Positions 8,245 through 15,931 of a DNA stretch of 32,056 nt are shown piece after piece; position 1 is the stretch's first letter; the number at the start of each line of letters is the position of its first letter. Origin of the DNA: Acidobacteriota bacterium (GTDB lineage: Bacteria > Acidobacteriota > Terriglobia > Terriglobales > Acidobacteriaceae); the NCBI GenBank assembly GCA_031296105.1, contig JARLGJ010000024.1, forward strand, positions 1 to 32,056, given 5' to 3'. The position numbers were made by a program, and so were the translations under genes. The notes below the pieces were generated by a model. It saw only the letters and a list, made by a program, of their open reading frames with translations. It did not search any database and had not been told where the DNA came from.

Positions 8245-9291
8245 ATGGCGCATAAAGTTACGTTGATCCCGGGCGACGGCATTGGCCCGGAGGTGACCGC
8301 AGCGGCGGTTCGCATCCTGGAAGCCACGGGCGTCAAGTTCGAGTGGGAAAGCTACGCCGCTGGCGCGGACGCCTACGAGAAGTACCACGAATACATTCCC
8401 AAGGAACTGACCGAGTCGGTGGAGCGCACGCGCGTGGCCTTGAAGGGGCCGGTGACCACGCCGATCGGCGGCGGCTTCAGCAGCATCAACGTGCAACTGC
8501 GGCGGCAGTTTGAGCTGTTCTGCAACTTCCGCCCCATCCGCAACCTGCCCGGCGTGGCTACGCGCTACCCCGGAGTGGACCTCATCATCATCCGCGAAAA
8601 CACCGAGGGTTTGTACTCCGGCATTGAGCACGAAGTTGTGCCCGGCGTGGTGGAGAGCATCAAGGTCATCACCGAGAAAGCCTCGACGCGCATCTCGCGC
8701 TGGGCCTTTGAGTACGCCCGCAAGTTCGGACGCAAGAAGGTGCACGCCATCCACAAGGCGAACATCATGAAGCTCTCCGACGGCCTGTTCATCCGCTGCT
8801 CGCGTAACATGAGCAAGGAATATCCGGAGATCAGCTACGGCGAGCACATTGTGGACAACACCTGCATGCAACTGGTGACCAATCCCTACCAGTACGACAT
8901 GCTGCTGCTGGAAAATCTCTACGGAGACATTGTCAGCGACCTTTGCGCGGCCTTCGTCGGCGGGCTGGGACTGGTTCCGGGCGCGAACTTCGGCCACGAG
9001 TGCGCCATCTTCGAGGCCGTGCACGGCTCGGCGCCGGACATTGCCGGCCGCGGCATCGCCAACCCCACGGCAGTAACGCGCTCGGGCATTCTGATGCTGC
9101 GCCACCTGGGCGAGCAGGACGCCGCCAACCGGGTGAAGTACGCGGTGCACTCGGTGTATCGCGAGGGCAAACACATTACGCGCGACATGGGCGGAGAGGC
9201 CAGCACCTCGGAGTTTGCCGATGCGGTGATAGAAGCCCTGCAGGGCGAGGTCTGGCGCGAACAGGCCGAACGCGAGACCAACCCGGTTTAG
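8245..9291 (+). CDS. NAD-dependent isocitrate dehydrogenase
   Basis: This 348-residue member of the isocitrate/isopropylmalate dehydrogenase family opens with LIPGDGIGPEV. Substrate-binding elements include GGFSSINVQLRR (Ser79/Ser80 region and arginines), the RENTEGLY loop (117-124), Lys171 in HKANIMK and the metal aspartates in YGDIVSDL (Asp228, Asp232). In the cofactor loop HGSAPDIAG, Asp265-Ile266 replace the Lys-Tyr pair that gives E. coli Icd its NADP preference, so NAD use is predicted. The serine-bearing loop fits isocitrate and not isopropylmalate. The reaction is oxidative decarboxylation of isocitrate to 2-oxoglutarate in the TCA cycle. A homoisocitrate- or tartrate-type relative is a less likely alternative. 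Confidence 0.88.
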   Translation: MAHKVTLIPGDGIGPEVTAAAVRILEATGVKFEWESYAAGADAYEKYHEYIPKELTESVERTRVALKGPVTTPIGGGFSSINVQLRRQFELFCNFRPIRNLPGVATRYPGVDLIIIRENTEGLYSGIEHEVVPGVVESIKVITEKASTRISRWAFEYARKFGRKKVHAIHKANIMKLSDGLFIRCSRNMSKEYPEISYGEHIVDNTCMQLVTNPYQYDMLLLENLYGDIVSDLCAAFVGGLGLVPGANFGHECAIFEAVHGSAPDIAGRGIANPTAVTRSGILMLRHLGEQDAANRVKYAVHSVYREGKHITRDMGGEASTSEFADAVIEALQGEVWREQAERETNPV

Positions 9292-9722
9292 GAAGAGGCA
9301 AGACATTCATCCTCTTGCTACGGGAAGATATGAGATGACGCTCCTGCGTTCAACCATCCCTTCCGGGGTGCGGGTAGAGCGTATCTGTTGACTCAGGGAC
9401 GCGGGAAGCGCGCGGCGAAATCAGTGCTGGGTGCCTGCGCGGTATGGCAGCGTCCCTTCGACTCGCGGCAAACACGGTCGCTCCTTCAGTCAGTGCGACA
9501 CTCCTATTGGACTTTCCCGCGACCTGTTTAGCCCTGAGAAAATCTGTAGATGGCTACTTCAGCGCTTCCCTAAGAAAATTCGCGCCATCTTGGAAGGAGT
9601 GTTGGACCGATTCGCCGTTTCAACACAGGTTCACCTTATCGGCGATGAGCTTTGGGGCGGCTATCCGGCTTGGCGGCGGGAGAACGGCACAGGGCGCAAC
9701 GACTGTCGAACTGCGCCAATGT
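9292..9722. other. 431-bp region without a supported gene
   Basis: Between the isocitrate dehydrogenase stop and the first plausible start of the sensor kinase. Two overlapping frames stay open here, but neither gives a recognisable domain or convincing composition. A 6-bp hairpin AAGAGG/CCTCTT (9293-9298 and 9311-9316) without a T-run follows the dehydrogenase gene. No tRNA or clear promoter was seen. It probably holds the kinase promoter and leader. Confidence 0.5.
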
Positions 9723-11267
9723 ATGATTGCTGGTATGTGTGGACGAATGGAGAGAACCCGGATTGGACTGATGCAATATGCTATTCGCCCACTCGCTATC
9801 GCGGGTTTCTTTGTTTACGTCGCGTTCCTGTGGACCTTGTTGCTTCAGCATTGGATTCCCTATCCGTTCCTGTTTCTATTTCTTGGCGCGGTCATGGGCA
9901 GTGCATGGTTCGGAGGAACGATTGCGGGCCTAATCTCCGTCTGCTTCTCGACCGTCATTATTGCGTTCTTCTTCATTCCTCCAGTGTTTTCTTTCAAAAT
10001 CGATGCCGCCGCCGAATCGTACTTTGTTTCCTATATAGTGTGCGCGGTTGTGGTCAGTTGGGTAAGCGCGGCCAAGAAGAAGGCCGAACGGGAAATCCGC
10101 GAAGCGCGCGATCTGCTGGAAATACGCGTCCAGGCGAGGACTGCCGAACTGGAACTCTCCAACCGCAAGATTCTGGAACGCGAGCGGCAACTTCGGAAGC
10201 TGACAGAGGCGATACCGCAGCAGATATGGAGCGCATCCCCGGGAGGCGAATTCGAGTACTGCAATCAGCATTTGCTGAATTACCTGGGCTTGCGCGTCGA
10301 GGAAACTCGCGGCGCACGCTTCCTCGACGTTATGCACCCGGATGACCGCGAGAGATTTGTGCAATCGTGGGAAGTTGCGCTTACCGCGGGATCGGCGCTG
10401 GAGGGCGAGTGGAGAGTCCACGGAGGCGACGGGAACTATCGCTGGTTCCTCATCCGGAGCATCCCGGAGCGCGCCAAAGATGGTGCGGTTGTCTGCTGGT
10501 ATGGGACGCACATTGACATCGAAGAGCGTCGCAGGGCCGAGCAACAGTTGAACCGGACGCAATCGGAGCTGGCACGGCTTTCGCGGGTGCTGAGCCTGGG
10601 AGAGCTATCCGCATCGATTGCGCACGAGATTAACCAACCCTTGACGGCGCTGGTGACTCATGCCTACGCTTGCCTCCGCTGGCTGCAGGCTAGTCCGGCA
10701 AACCTTGAGAAAGCAACGGCTACGGCGGAGAAGATCGTGATGGAAGGCACGCGGGCCGGTGCTATTGTGTCGCGGATTCGCTCGCTGTACCAGCGGGGAG
10801 AAGCAGTACGGCGAGCGGTTGACATGAATGAGATCATCAGGGAACTGCTGTCTCTGCTGCGGGAAGAGGCGGTGCGGCACGGCGCTACCGTCAGGATACA
10901 GCTCGCCCCGGAGCTTCCAGAACTTTATGCTGACCGGCTCCAGATTCAGCAGGTCGTGTTGAATCTCGCGTTCAACGCTCTGGACGCCATGGCAGAGGTG
11001 AATGAAAGGCCGCGCGAGTTGACGATTCGTTCGGAGAAACTCGAAGCGGAAGGAGTCGCGGTCCACGTGGAAGACTGCGGAGTGGGACTGGAGCCGCAGG
11101 TTGCCGAACAAATGTTTAACGCGTTCTTTACCACGAAGCCGGAGGGAGTCGGCATGGGCCTGTCCATCTGCCGGACCATCATAGAGGCCCACGATGGGCG
11201 TCTGTGGGCCTCTTCGCGGCAGCCCTGCGGTGCCGCGTTTCACTTTGTTATCCCGGCAGGTTCCTGA
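9723..11267 (+). CDS. Sensor histidine kinase with DUF4118 membrane domain and PAS domain (FixL/KdpD-like)
   Basis: Numbered from the ATG at 9723 (514 residues): a KdpD-like DUF4118 membrane domain of four helices (about 22-115), a coiled-coil linker rich in Glu/Arg (118-160), a PAS_3-type domain (about 163-270, with FLDVMHPDDRERF), a HisKA domain with H-box SIAHEINQPL (His301), and HATPase_c with N-box LNLAFNALDAM, G1 DCGVGL (451-456), F-box FNAFFTTK and G2 GVGMGLSICR. The HEINQPL form is typical of FixL/DctB-like kinases. The start is uncertain: the frame is open back to 9444, but those residues look non-coding, and ATGs at 9735, 9747 and 9771 are also possible. The response regulator gene starts 2 bp after its stop. 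Confidence 0.85.
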   Translation: MIAGMCGRMERTRIGLMQYAIRPLAIAGFFVYVAFLWTLLLQHWIPYPFLFLFLGAVMGSAWFGGTIAGLISVCFSTVIIAFFFIPPVFSFKIDAAAESYFVSYIVCAVVVSWVSAAKKKAEREIREARDLLEIRVQARTAELELSNRKILERERQLRKLTEAIPQQIWSASPGGEFEYCNQHLLNYLGLRVEETRGARFLDVMHPDDRERFVQSWEVALTAGSALEGEWRVHGGDGNYRWFLIRSIPERAKDGAVVCWYGTHIDIEERRRAEQQLNRTQSELARLSRVLSLGELSASIAHEINQPLTALVTHAYACLRWLQASPANLEKATATAEKIVMEGTRAGAIVSRIRSLYQRGEAVRRAVDMNEIIRELLSLLREEAVRHGATVRIQLAPELPELYADRLQIQQVVLNLAFNALDAMAEVNERPRELTIRSEKLEAEGVAVHVEDCGVGLEPQVAEQMFNAFFTTKPEGVGMGLSICRTIIEAHDGRLWASSRQPCGAAFHFVIPAGS

Positions 11268-11269
11268 GT

Positions 11270-11902
11270 ATGCGAAGCGACAGTGCCTCAACGACTGTGT
11301 TCATTGTTGACGACGACCCGTCTATCCGCGAAGCCGTGTGCAACCTGCTGGATGCCGAGGGAGTCGCTTCCCGTTCGTTTGGGTCAACCGATGCGTTCCT
11401 GCGCGAGTGGGAACCCGATATTCCCGGCTGTCTCCTGCTCGATGTTCGCCTGCCCGGAATGTCGGGTACGGCGTTTCAGGAAGAACTCAACCGGCGCGGC
11501 CTAGCAATCCCTGTCATCATTATGACTGCTCATGGCGACATCCCGATGGTGCGCAAGGTGATGAAAGCGGGAGCTATCGAGTTCCTGACCAAGCCGTTCC
11601 AGCGAGAAGAGTTGCTGAACGCGATCCGGCAGGCGTTCGAAAAAGACCAGGCACGGCGGGAAGCAGAAAAAGCGTACGAGAGCATCCGCGTGTGCTTCGA
11701 GACGCTCTCTCAACGGGAGCGGAAGGTGATGGAGTTGGTTGCCGCGGGCCTGCCAAATAAACAGATTGCAGCCGAACTAGGAATCAGCGAGATTACGGTC
11801 AAGGTTCATCGCCATAACGTGATGGAGAAGATGCACGCAGACTCCCTCGCCGACCTTGTGAGACTCTCGGACAAAGTCCAGCAGCGCCAACCGCGCAAGT
11901 AG
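11270..11902 (+). CDS. FixJ/NarL-type response regulator
   Basis: A 210-residue two-domain regulator. The receiver domain has acidic pocket VDDD (13-16), phospho-acceptor Asp58 in LLLDVRLPG, Thr86 in MTAHGD and Lys108 in LTKPF. The GDIPMVRKVMKAGAIEF run is typical of the FixJ subgroup. After a helical linker (122-145) comes a LuxR-type HTH: LSQRERKVMELVAAGLPNK, then IAAELGISEITVKVHRHNV. The ATG at 11270 overlaps nothing and lies 2 bp after the kinase stop, so the two form a cognate pair in one operon. The reading frame extends upstream inside the kinase gene, but the receiver begins at this ATG. Likely targets are the genes immediately downstream, though no binding site could be assigned. Confidence 0.92.
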   Translation: MRSDSASTTVFIVDDDPSIREAVCNLLDAEGVASRSFGSTDAFLREWEPDIPGCLLLDVRLPGMSGTAFQEELNRRGLAIPVIIMTAHGDIPMVRKVMKAGAIEFLTKPFQREELLNAIRQAFEKDQARREAEKAYESIRVCFETLSQRERKVMELVAAGLPNKQIAAELGISEITVKVHRHNVMEKMHADSLADLVRLSDKVQQRQPRK

Positions 11903-12316
11903 AAGCCGTCCGCCCAGGAAAACCGCCGCTGCCGCGCCACGCCGTATAGACAAGACGCATAGCTCCCATAAATTCTTTCTTGCAGTTCCTATACCAAAGG
12001 ACAATTGGCACGGCATCTCTGGCCAGCTATGCTGTTTTCGTAAGACTTCAAGAGCGGTGTACCCACGATGTTGCAACGCTTGATCCGGAGTCGAACGGCA
12101 GGCGCCGGCTCGTCCCTTAATCGCAGGAATCTGTAGCCCTGCGAAACACAAGCAATCTTGTCCTGTAACCAGCATTCATACGTCGGAAGACGGGTGGACA
12201 GGTGTCACCCTGCGTTGGAGTTCTCGCCCATGTGTGTCCGTCCAGGGGAGGACGGCTTTGCTGTATTTCTGAAACCGCAAGGATTCTGGTGCCAGACCAA
12301 AATCGGAGGAGATGAA
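11903..12316. other. 414-bp intergenic region
   Basis: No gene is supported. It holds a short hairpin GGGTG/CACCC (12192-12196 and 12206-12210), an imperfect TTGGCACG box near 12005 that lacks the matching -12 element of a sigma-54 promoter, and a good ribosome site GGAGGAGATGA before the next gene. The most likely role is the promoter and leader of the downstream ammonium-transporter operon. Confidence 0.5.
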
Positions 12317-12619
12317 ATGAGCACGCAAGGAATTCTGTTTGAGCTATTGATGGCGGGTTTCTTTGCCGTGGCCTGTTTCCGCGCCCGCGCCGGCGTTCCA
12401 CAAGGTGCGGCCAGGGCATGGAATTGGTTTTCCTTTGCAAACCGCTATGAGCGTTTTCGCCGGACGCGTTGGCAGTGGGCTTCCATGCTGCTGTTGCTGC
12501 TGGTAGTGCGGCAACAGGCGGGATTGCCACTGCTGGCGGAGATGCTATTCCCGATACAGTTGCTGGCGTTTGCGGCCCTGCCCACCGCCAGGCAGTCTCC
12601 GGAAGTGTGCGCGCGATGA
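12317..12619 (+). CDS. Small membrane protein of unknown function
   Basis: A 100-residue protein with an N-terminal hydrophobic segment (about 5-22, FELLMAGFFAVACF) and two further ones (about 53-65 MLLLLLVV, and 72-88 LAEMLFPIQLLAFAALP). A basic aromatic loop in between contains NRYERFRRTRWQW. The start is the ATG at 12317, preceded by GGAGGAG; the frame is open further upstream but without a ribosome site. The stop overlaps the next start in an ATGA, which supports real translation. I do not recognise the family. It is the first gene of the run leading to the ammonium transporter and may be an accessory subunit. Confidence 0.6.
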   Translation: MSTQGILFELLMAGFFAVACFRARAGVPQGAARAWNWFSFANRYERFRRTRWQWASMLLLLLVVRQQAGLPLLAEMLFPIQLLAFAALPTARQSPEVCAR

Positions 12620-13083
12620 GAATGCTGATGGAAGCGGCAGCGTTTCTGCGCGCTGTGCGGAAGAAGATGCAGCGCGGCGAACTGTCCCGGCAACCTCTCC
12701 GCCTGCAGCACCTGGAACTGAATGGAGAGGGCGAAACAGCGCGCTGTGATTGGGTGCTGCGCGCAAACGATATCTGGGATCGCGACATTCCGCAGGAACT
12801 GCGCGAGCACAATCAAACGCTGCAGGCGATTCTGGACGCACTGAGTATGCGCAAGCTGCTGTTTCAGACCTTTCCTGATATTCACAGTGCGCAGGTGCGA
12901 GTGTTTCGCAAGGTTGAGGGCAGCGGGCAGGCTGAACTGGTGATGATTGGGATGGTTACGCGGGAGGATGAGCCTCCGCCAAAGATTGCGTCGCTCGTCA
13001 TGCGAGCCCAGTTGAGCGGATTCAGATTCTTGCTTGTGGACGGCGTGCTGAGGGCAATGCCGGAAGCGGCGTCACCGATGTAA
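12616..13083 (+). CDS. Hypothetical soluble protein
   Basis: A 155-residue protein with no signal peptide or membrane segment and no motif I recognise. The first part is basic and helical (FLRAVRKKMQRGELSRQPLR), then comes an acidic-aromatic stretch (CDWVLRANDIWDRDIP) and a possible alpha/beta region (AQVRVFRKVEG, AELVMIGMVTRED, FRFLLVDGVLRAM). The chosen ATG at 12616 shares ATGA with the previous stop, so translation is probably coupled. A longer frame beginning at 12469 would run through the preceding gene and is not favoured. Its position suggests a cytosolic partner of the small membrane protein, but there is no direct evidence for a function. Confidence 0.6.
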   Translation: MRMLMEAAAFLRAVRKKMQRGELSRQPLRLQHLELNGEGETARCDWVLRANDIWDRDIPQELREHNQTLQAILDALSMRKLLFQTFPDIHSAQVRVFRKVEGSGQAELVMIGMVTREDEPPPKIASLVMRAQLSGFRFLLVDGVLRAMPEAASPM

Positions 13084-13131
13084 TGCAGTAGGCAGTCAAA
13101 CGACCCGCACAGGGTCAAGGAGGCGAACAGC

Positions 13132-13524
13132 ATGGCAGCAAATAAATCACAGGGCAAGTCCTTCGGCGGGTTTCTGGTGGGACTCGTCGTAGCTTGCGCC
13201 GGACTAGCAGCGGTTGCGACGGGACTGGGCAAACTAGCGCTGGCAATCGGCGCGGTCATCGTCGTTCTCAGTTTTGCCGCGTTTCTGAAAATCAAGCCGC
13301 TGGAAGGCACCCCCGCATTGCCGTCGGTCCAGCACGCCGGAATGAAAATTGTGGGCCTTGCCTTGACGTTCGGCGGATGGCTCATTGTACTTGCAGGACT
13401 TCATCTGACCGCGGCAGTGAGCGGGCGACTGATATGTACCCTCGTTGGATTGGTGGTATCCCTGTGCGGCGTGATCGGTGTTCTGCCGATTGCCTGCAAC
13501 AAGAACGCAATTTGGAAGGCATAA
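13132..13524 (+). CDS. Four-helix membrane protein of unknown function
   Basis: A 130-residue protein with about four hydrophobic helices: near 12-32 (GFLVGLVVACAGLAAVATG), 34-52, 70-90 and 93-116. The short loops are glycine-rich. A strong AGGAGG ribosome site precedes the ATG by about ten bases. The protein has no charged or His residues that would indicate transport or catalysis, and I do not recognise the family. It lies 48 bp after the soluble hypothetical and 49 bp before the ammonium transporter on the same strand, so it is presumably in the same operon. Confidence 0.65.
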   Translation: MAANKSQGKSFGGFLVGLVVACAGLAAVATGLGKLALAIGAVIVVLSFAAFLKIKPLEGTPALPSVQHAGMKIVGLALTFGGWLIVLAGLHLTAAVSGRLICTLVGLVVSLCGVIGVLPIACNKNAIWKA

Positions 13525-13573
13525 CCACCGAAGCGGCGACGAAACGCCGGAAGATACAGGAGGCTGACGCGAG

Positions 13574-15220
13574 ATGAGTAACAGAAGACGGAAACTATTT
13601 TGTATTTGCGCGCTGACGGTGGTAATGCTGTTCAGCATCATATCGTTCGCCCAGAGCGCAACGACGACGGAGTTGAAGGATGCCGCCGGTAAGGCTCCAG
13701 CCGCCGCCGACATGGCTAAAGGCGATCCTGGCGGCACGCTCACCGGAACCATCAGTGACGTTCCGGTTGCCGATGCCAAGGCTGGATTGACACTGGGCGA
13801 TGTGGCCAACCAGGTCGGCCAGAACAAGATCGGAATTAACTTCACCTGGACGCTCGTGTGCGGGTTCCTTGTCATGTTCATGCAGGCGGGCTTTGCCATG
13901 GTGGAATCCGGACTGTGCCGGGTCAAGAACGCGAATCACACCTACATGATGAACTTCTTCGTGTACGGCTGCGGCCTGCTGGCGTACTGGCTGATCGGCT
14001 TTGCCATTCAGATGGGCGGCGCGGCCGGCAACGGGAATCTTGGCGGGCTCGCTCCGCTTAACAGCGAGCACACGCTCGCGCTGTTTGGACACACGTGGGG
14101 CATCTTTGGTCAAACTGGCATGTTCCTGTCTGGACACAGCTATGACGTGGGTGTCATGGTTGCCTTCCTCTTCCAGATGGTGTTCATGGACACCGCGCTT
14201 ACCATCGTGACCGGCGCGGCCGCTGAACGCTGGAAGTTCCTGACCTTCGCTGTCTCATCGATCCTGATGGGAGCTTTTACCTACCCGCTGTTTGCAAACT
14301 GGGCATGGGGCGGTGGCTGGCTCTCGCAGCTGGGGACGAACCTCGGACTCGGCAAAGGCTACTGCGATTTCGCCGGCTCCGGCGTAGTGCATGCGGTTGG
14401 CGGATTGACGGCGCTGGCTTTGGCCTTGATCATCGGTCCCCGTATCGGCAAGTTCAACCGCGATGGATCAGCCAACGCCATTCTTGGCCACGACATGTCC
14501 GCCGTGCTGATCGGCTGCTTCATTCTGGCCTTCGGCTGGTTCGGCTTTAACCCGGGCAGCACCCTGGGCGCTTCGGCCGCCGGATGTTTGCGCATCAGCT
14601 CGATTGCGGTGAACACGATGTTGGCGGGCTGTACCGGAACTTTCGGCGCAATCCTCTATATGTGGATACTGAAGGGCAAGCCTGACGCTTCCATGTCCGG
14701 CAACGGCCTGCTCGCAGGCTTGGTTGCCATCACGGCCCCCAGCGGATTCGTCAACCCGATTGCCTCCTGCATCATCGGCCTCGTCGCTGGCGTGCTGGTT
14801 TGCATCAGCGTCGCCTTCTTCGAAAACACGCTGAAAGTGGACGATCCGGTCGGCGCCATTTCCGTGCACGGAGCCAACGGACTGTGGGGCGTACTTTCGG
14901 TGGGCTTGTTCGCCGATGGCAAAAGCAACTACGGCGGCAGTTGGAACGGCGTTACTGGATCGGTTACAGGTCTCTTTTATGGCGATGCAAGCCAGTTGGT
15001 GGCCCAGTTGGTTGGTATCGCTACGCTGGTCGGCTTTGTCTTCGGGTTCAGCTTCGTGCTGAATTGGATTCTTGACGGCGTGCTGGGACAAAGGGTTTCC
15101 GCCGAGTCGGAAGTCGCCGGACTGGATCTGCCGGAGATGGGGCAGCTTGGGTATCCCGAGTTCGTCTTCCGTCCCGAGCCGGAGATAATGGCGGCGGCGC
15201 AACAGGTTGCGGTCGCGTAA
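13574..15220 (+). CDS. amt: Ammonium transporter (Amt family)
   Basis: A 548-residue Amt/MEP transporter with eleven expected core helices from about residue 85. Recognisable elements are FVMFMQAGFAMVESG-like opening (LVMFMQAGFAMVESGL), NANHTYMMNF, the pore histidines His273 in SGVVHAVGG and His432 in SVHGANGLWG, and GWFGFNPGS. A cleavable signal peptide (about 1-27, ending SFAQS) precedes a 60-residue Ala/Gly/Asp-rich segment before the first core helix, so the protein is longer than the roughly 430 residues of E. coli AmtB. It moves NH4+/NH3 across the inner membrane. AGGAGG lies 10 bp upstream of the ATG. No GlnK gene adjoins it, unlike the common amtB-glnK arrangement. Confidence 0.95.
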   Translation: MSNRRRKLFCICALTVVMLFSIISFAQSATTTELKDAAGKAPAAADMAKGDPGGTLTGTISDVPVADAKAGLTLGDVANQVGQNKIGINFTWTLVCGFLVMFMQAGFAMVESGLCRVKNANHTYMMNFFVYGCGLLAYWLIGFAIQMGGAAGNGNLGGLAPLNSEHTLALFGHTWGIFGQTGMFLSGHSYDVGVMVAFLFQMVFMDTALTIVTGAAAERWKFLTFAVSSILMGAFTYPLFANWAWGGGWLSQLGTNLGLGKGYCDFAGSGVVHAVGGLTALALALIIGPRIGKFNRDGSANAILGHDMSAVLIGCFILAFGWFGFNPGSTLGASAAGCLRISSIAVNTMLAGCTGTFGAILYMWILKGKPDASMSGNGLLAGLVAITAPSGFVNPIASCIIGLVAGVLVCISVAFFENTLKVDDPVGAISVHGANGLWGVLSVGLFADGKSNYGGSWNGVTGSVTGLFYGDASQLVAQLVGIATLVGFVFGFSFVLNWILDGVLGQRVSAESEVAGLDLPEMGQLGYPEFVFRPEPEIMAAAQQVAVA

Positions 15221-15316
15221 ATCTCTTCGGATCTGCGCTTCCTTGAACGGCGTCAGGGTGCCTCGGCCACGCCCTGCTGCTGTTCATCCACTCAAAGTTC
15301 AACCCCGGAGAAAGAG

Positions 15317-15928
15317 ATGATCAAGCATTGCGACGTAGCAATTGACGCACCAGACGCAGTGACAGTCAGTGGTTTGCAGGAAGTTAGCGGGGAGCAATTA
15401 CCGGCCATCGCGCACAATACCCTCCCCATGCTGCTGAAGCACGAGGCTCAGCAGGCGCTGCTGCGCATGTTTCGCGATCCCTACACTTTGGAAGACTGCG
15501 AACGCAAGGCCCTCGTGCGGCACTTGGAAGACGCGGTGAAGACCTATCCGCAGGTACCGGAAATTCGTGTTCTGCTGGGCATGGCACTCTGCGTGGACCT
15601 GAACGCGCAGCCCGCGCTGGAGCATCTGCGCGAGGCCGTCAGAATGGCCCCTGACAATTTTATGGCACGATTGAAGCTTGGCGAGCTGCTGATGCGCTTG
15701 CGCATTTGCGGCCAGGCGGAGGAGCAGACCCGCGCGGCAGCGAAGATCGCAATCAACTCCGTGCAGGCAGAGCTGGCGCGGCGCCAGGCGGCGGCCCTGC
15801 GTACCATGCAGCGCAACGGAATTGAGCGTGGAGGGTATGCCGGCGTGTTGGATAAAATACTGCCGCTCCTTCGCAACTTGAAGACGCGCCGCACGCCGGA
15901 GACCGCGATCACCCTGGACATCAACTAA
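15317..15928 (+). CDS. TPR-like helical protein
   Basis: A 203-residue soluble protein. Residues about 60-150 carry helix pairs with TPR-like character: LVRHLEDAVKTYPQVPEIRV, LGMALCVDLNAQPALEHLRE, AVRMAPDNFMARLKLGELL. A basic C-terminal helix is followed by LPLLRNLKTRR. A good GGAG ribosome site precedes the ATG. It follows the ammonium transporter by 96 bp and ends 3 bp before the antiporter start, so it is probably cotranscribed with both. It may act as an adaptor between the membrane transporters and the kinase-like protein downstream; that is inference from position only. Confidence 0.7.
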   Translation: MIKHCDVAIDAPDAVTVSGLQEVSGEQLPAIAHNTLPMLLKHEAQQALLRMFRDPYTLEDCERKALVRHLEDAVKTYPQVPEIRVLLGMALCVDLNAQPALEHLREAVRMAPDNFMARLKLGELLMRLRICGQAEEQTRAAAKIAINSVQAELARRQAAALRTMQRNGIERGGYAGVLDKILPLLRNLKTRRTPETAITLDIN

Positions 15929-15931
15929 ACA

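Noticed and set aside
8086..9306. A 406-codon minus-strand frame opposite the isocitrate dehydrogenase
   Set aside because: It is the antisense shadow of a well conserved enzyme gene.
9431..10345. A 304-codon plus-strand frame overlapping the sensor kinase
   Set aside because: It runs out of phase with the membrane, PAS and kinase domains and has no recognisable content.
12005..12022. Possible sigma-54 promoter (TTGGCACG) upstream of the ammonium transporter operon
   Set aside because: The -24 part fits well, but the base pair expected as GC at -12 is CT, so the match is not good enough.
12075..12110. tRNA-like T-loop on the minus strand (GTTCGACTCC)
   Set aside because: The flanking arms do not pair as a T stem and no acceptor or anticodon arm can be built.
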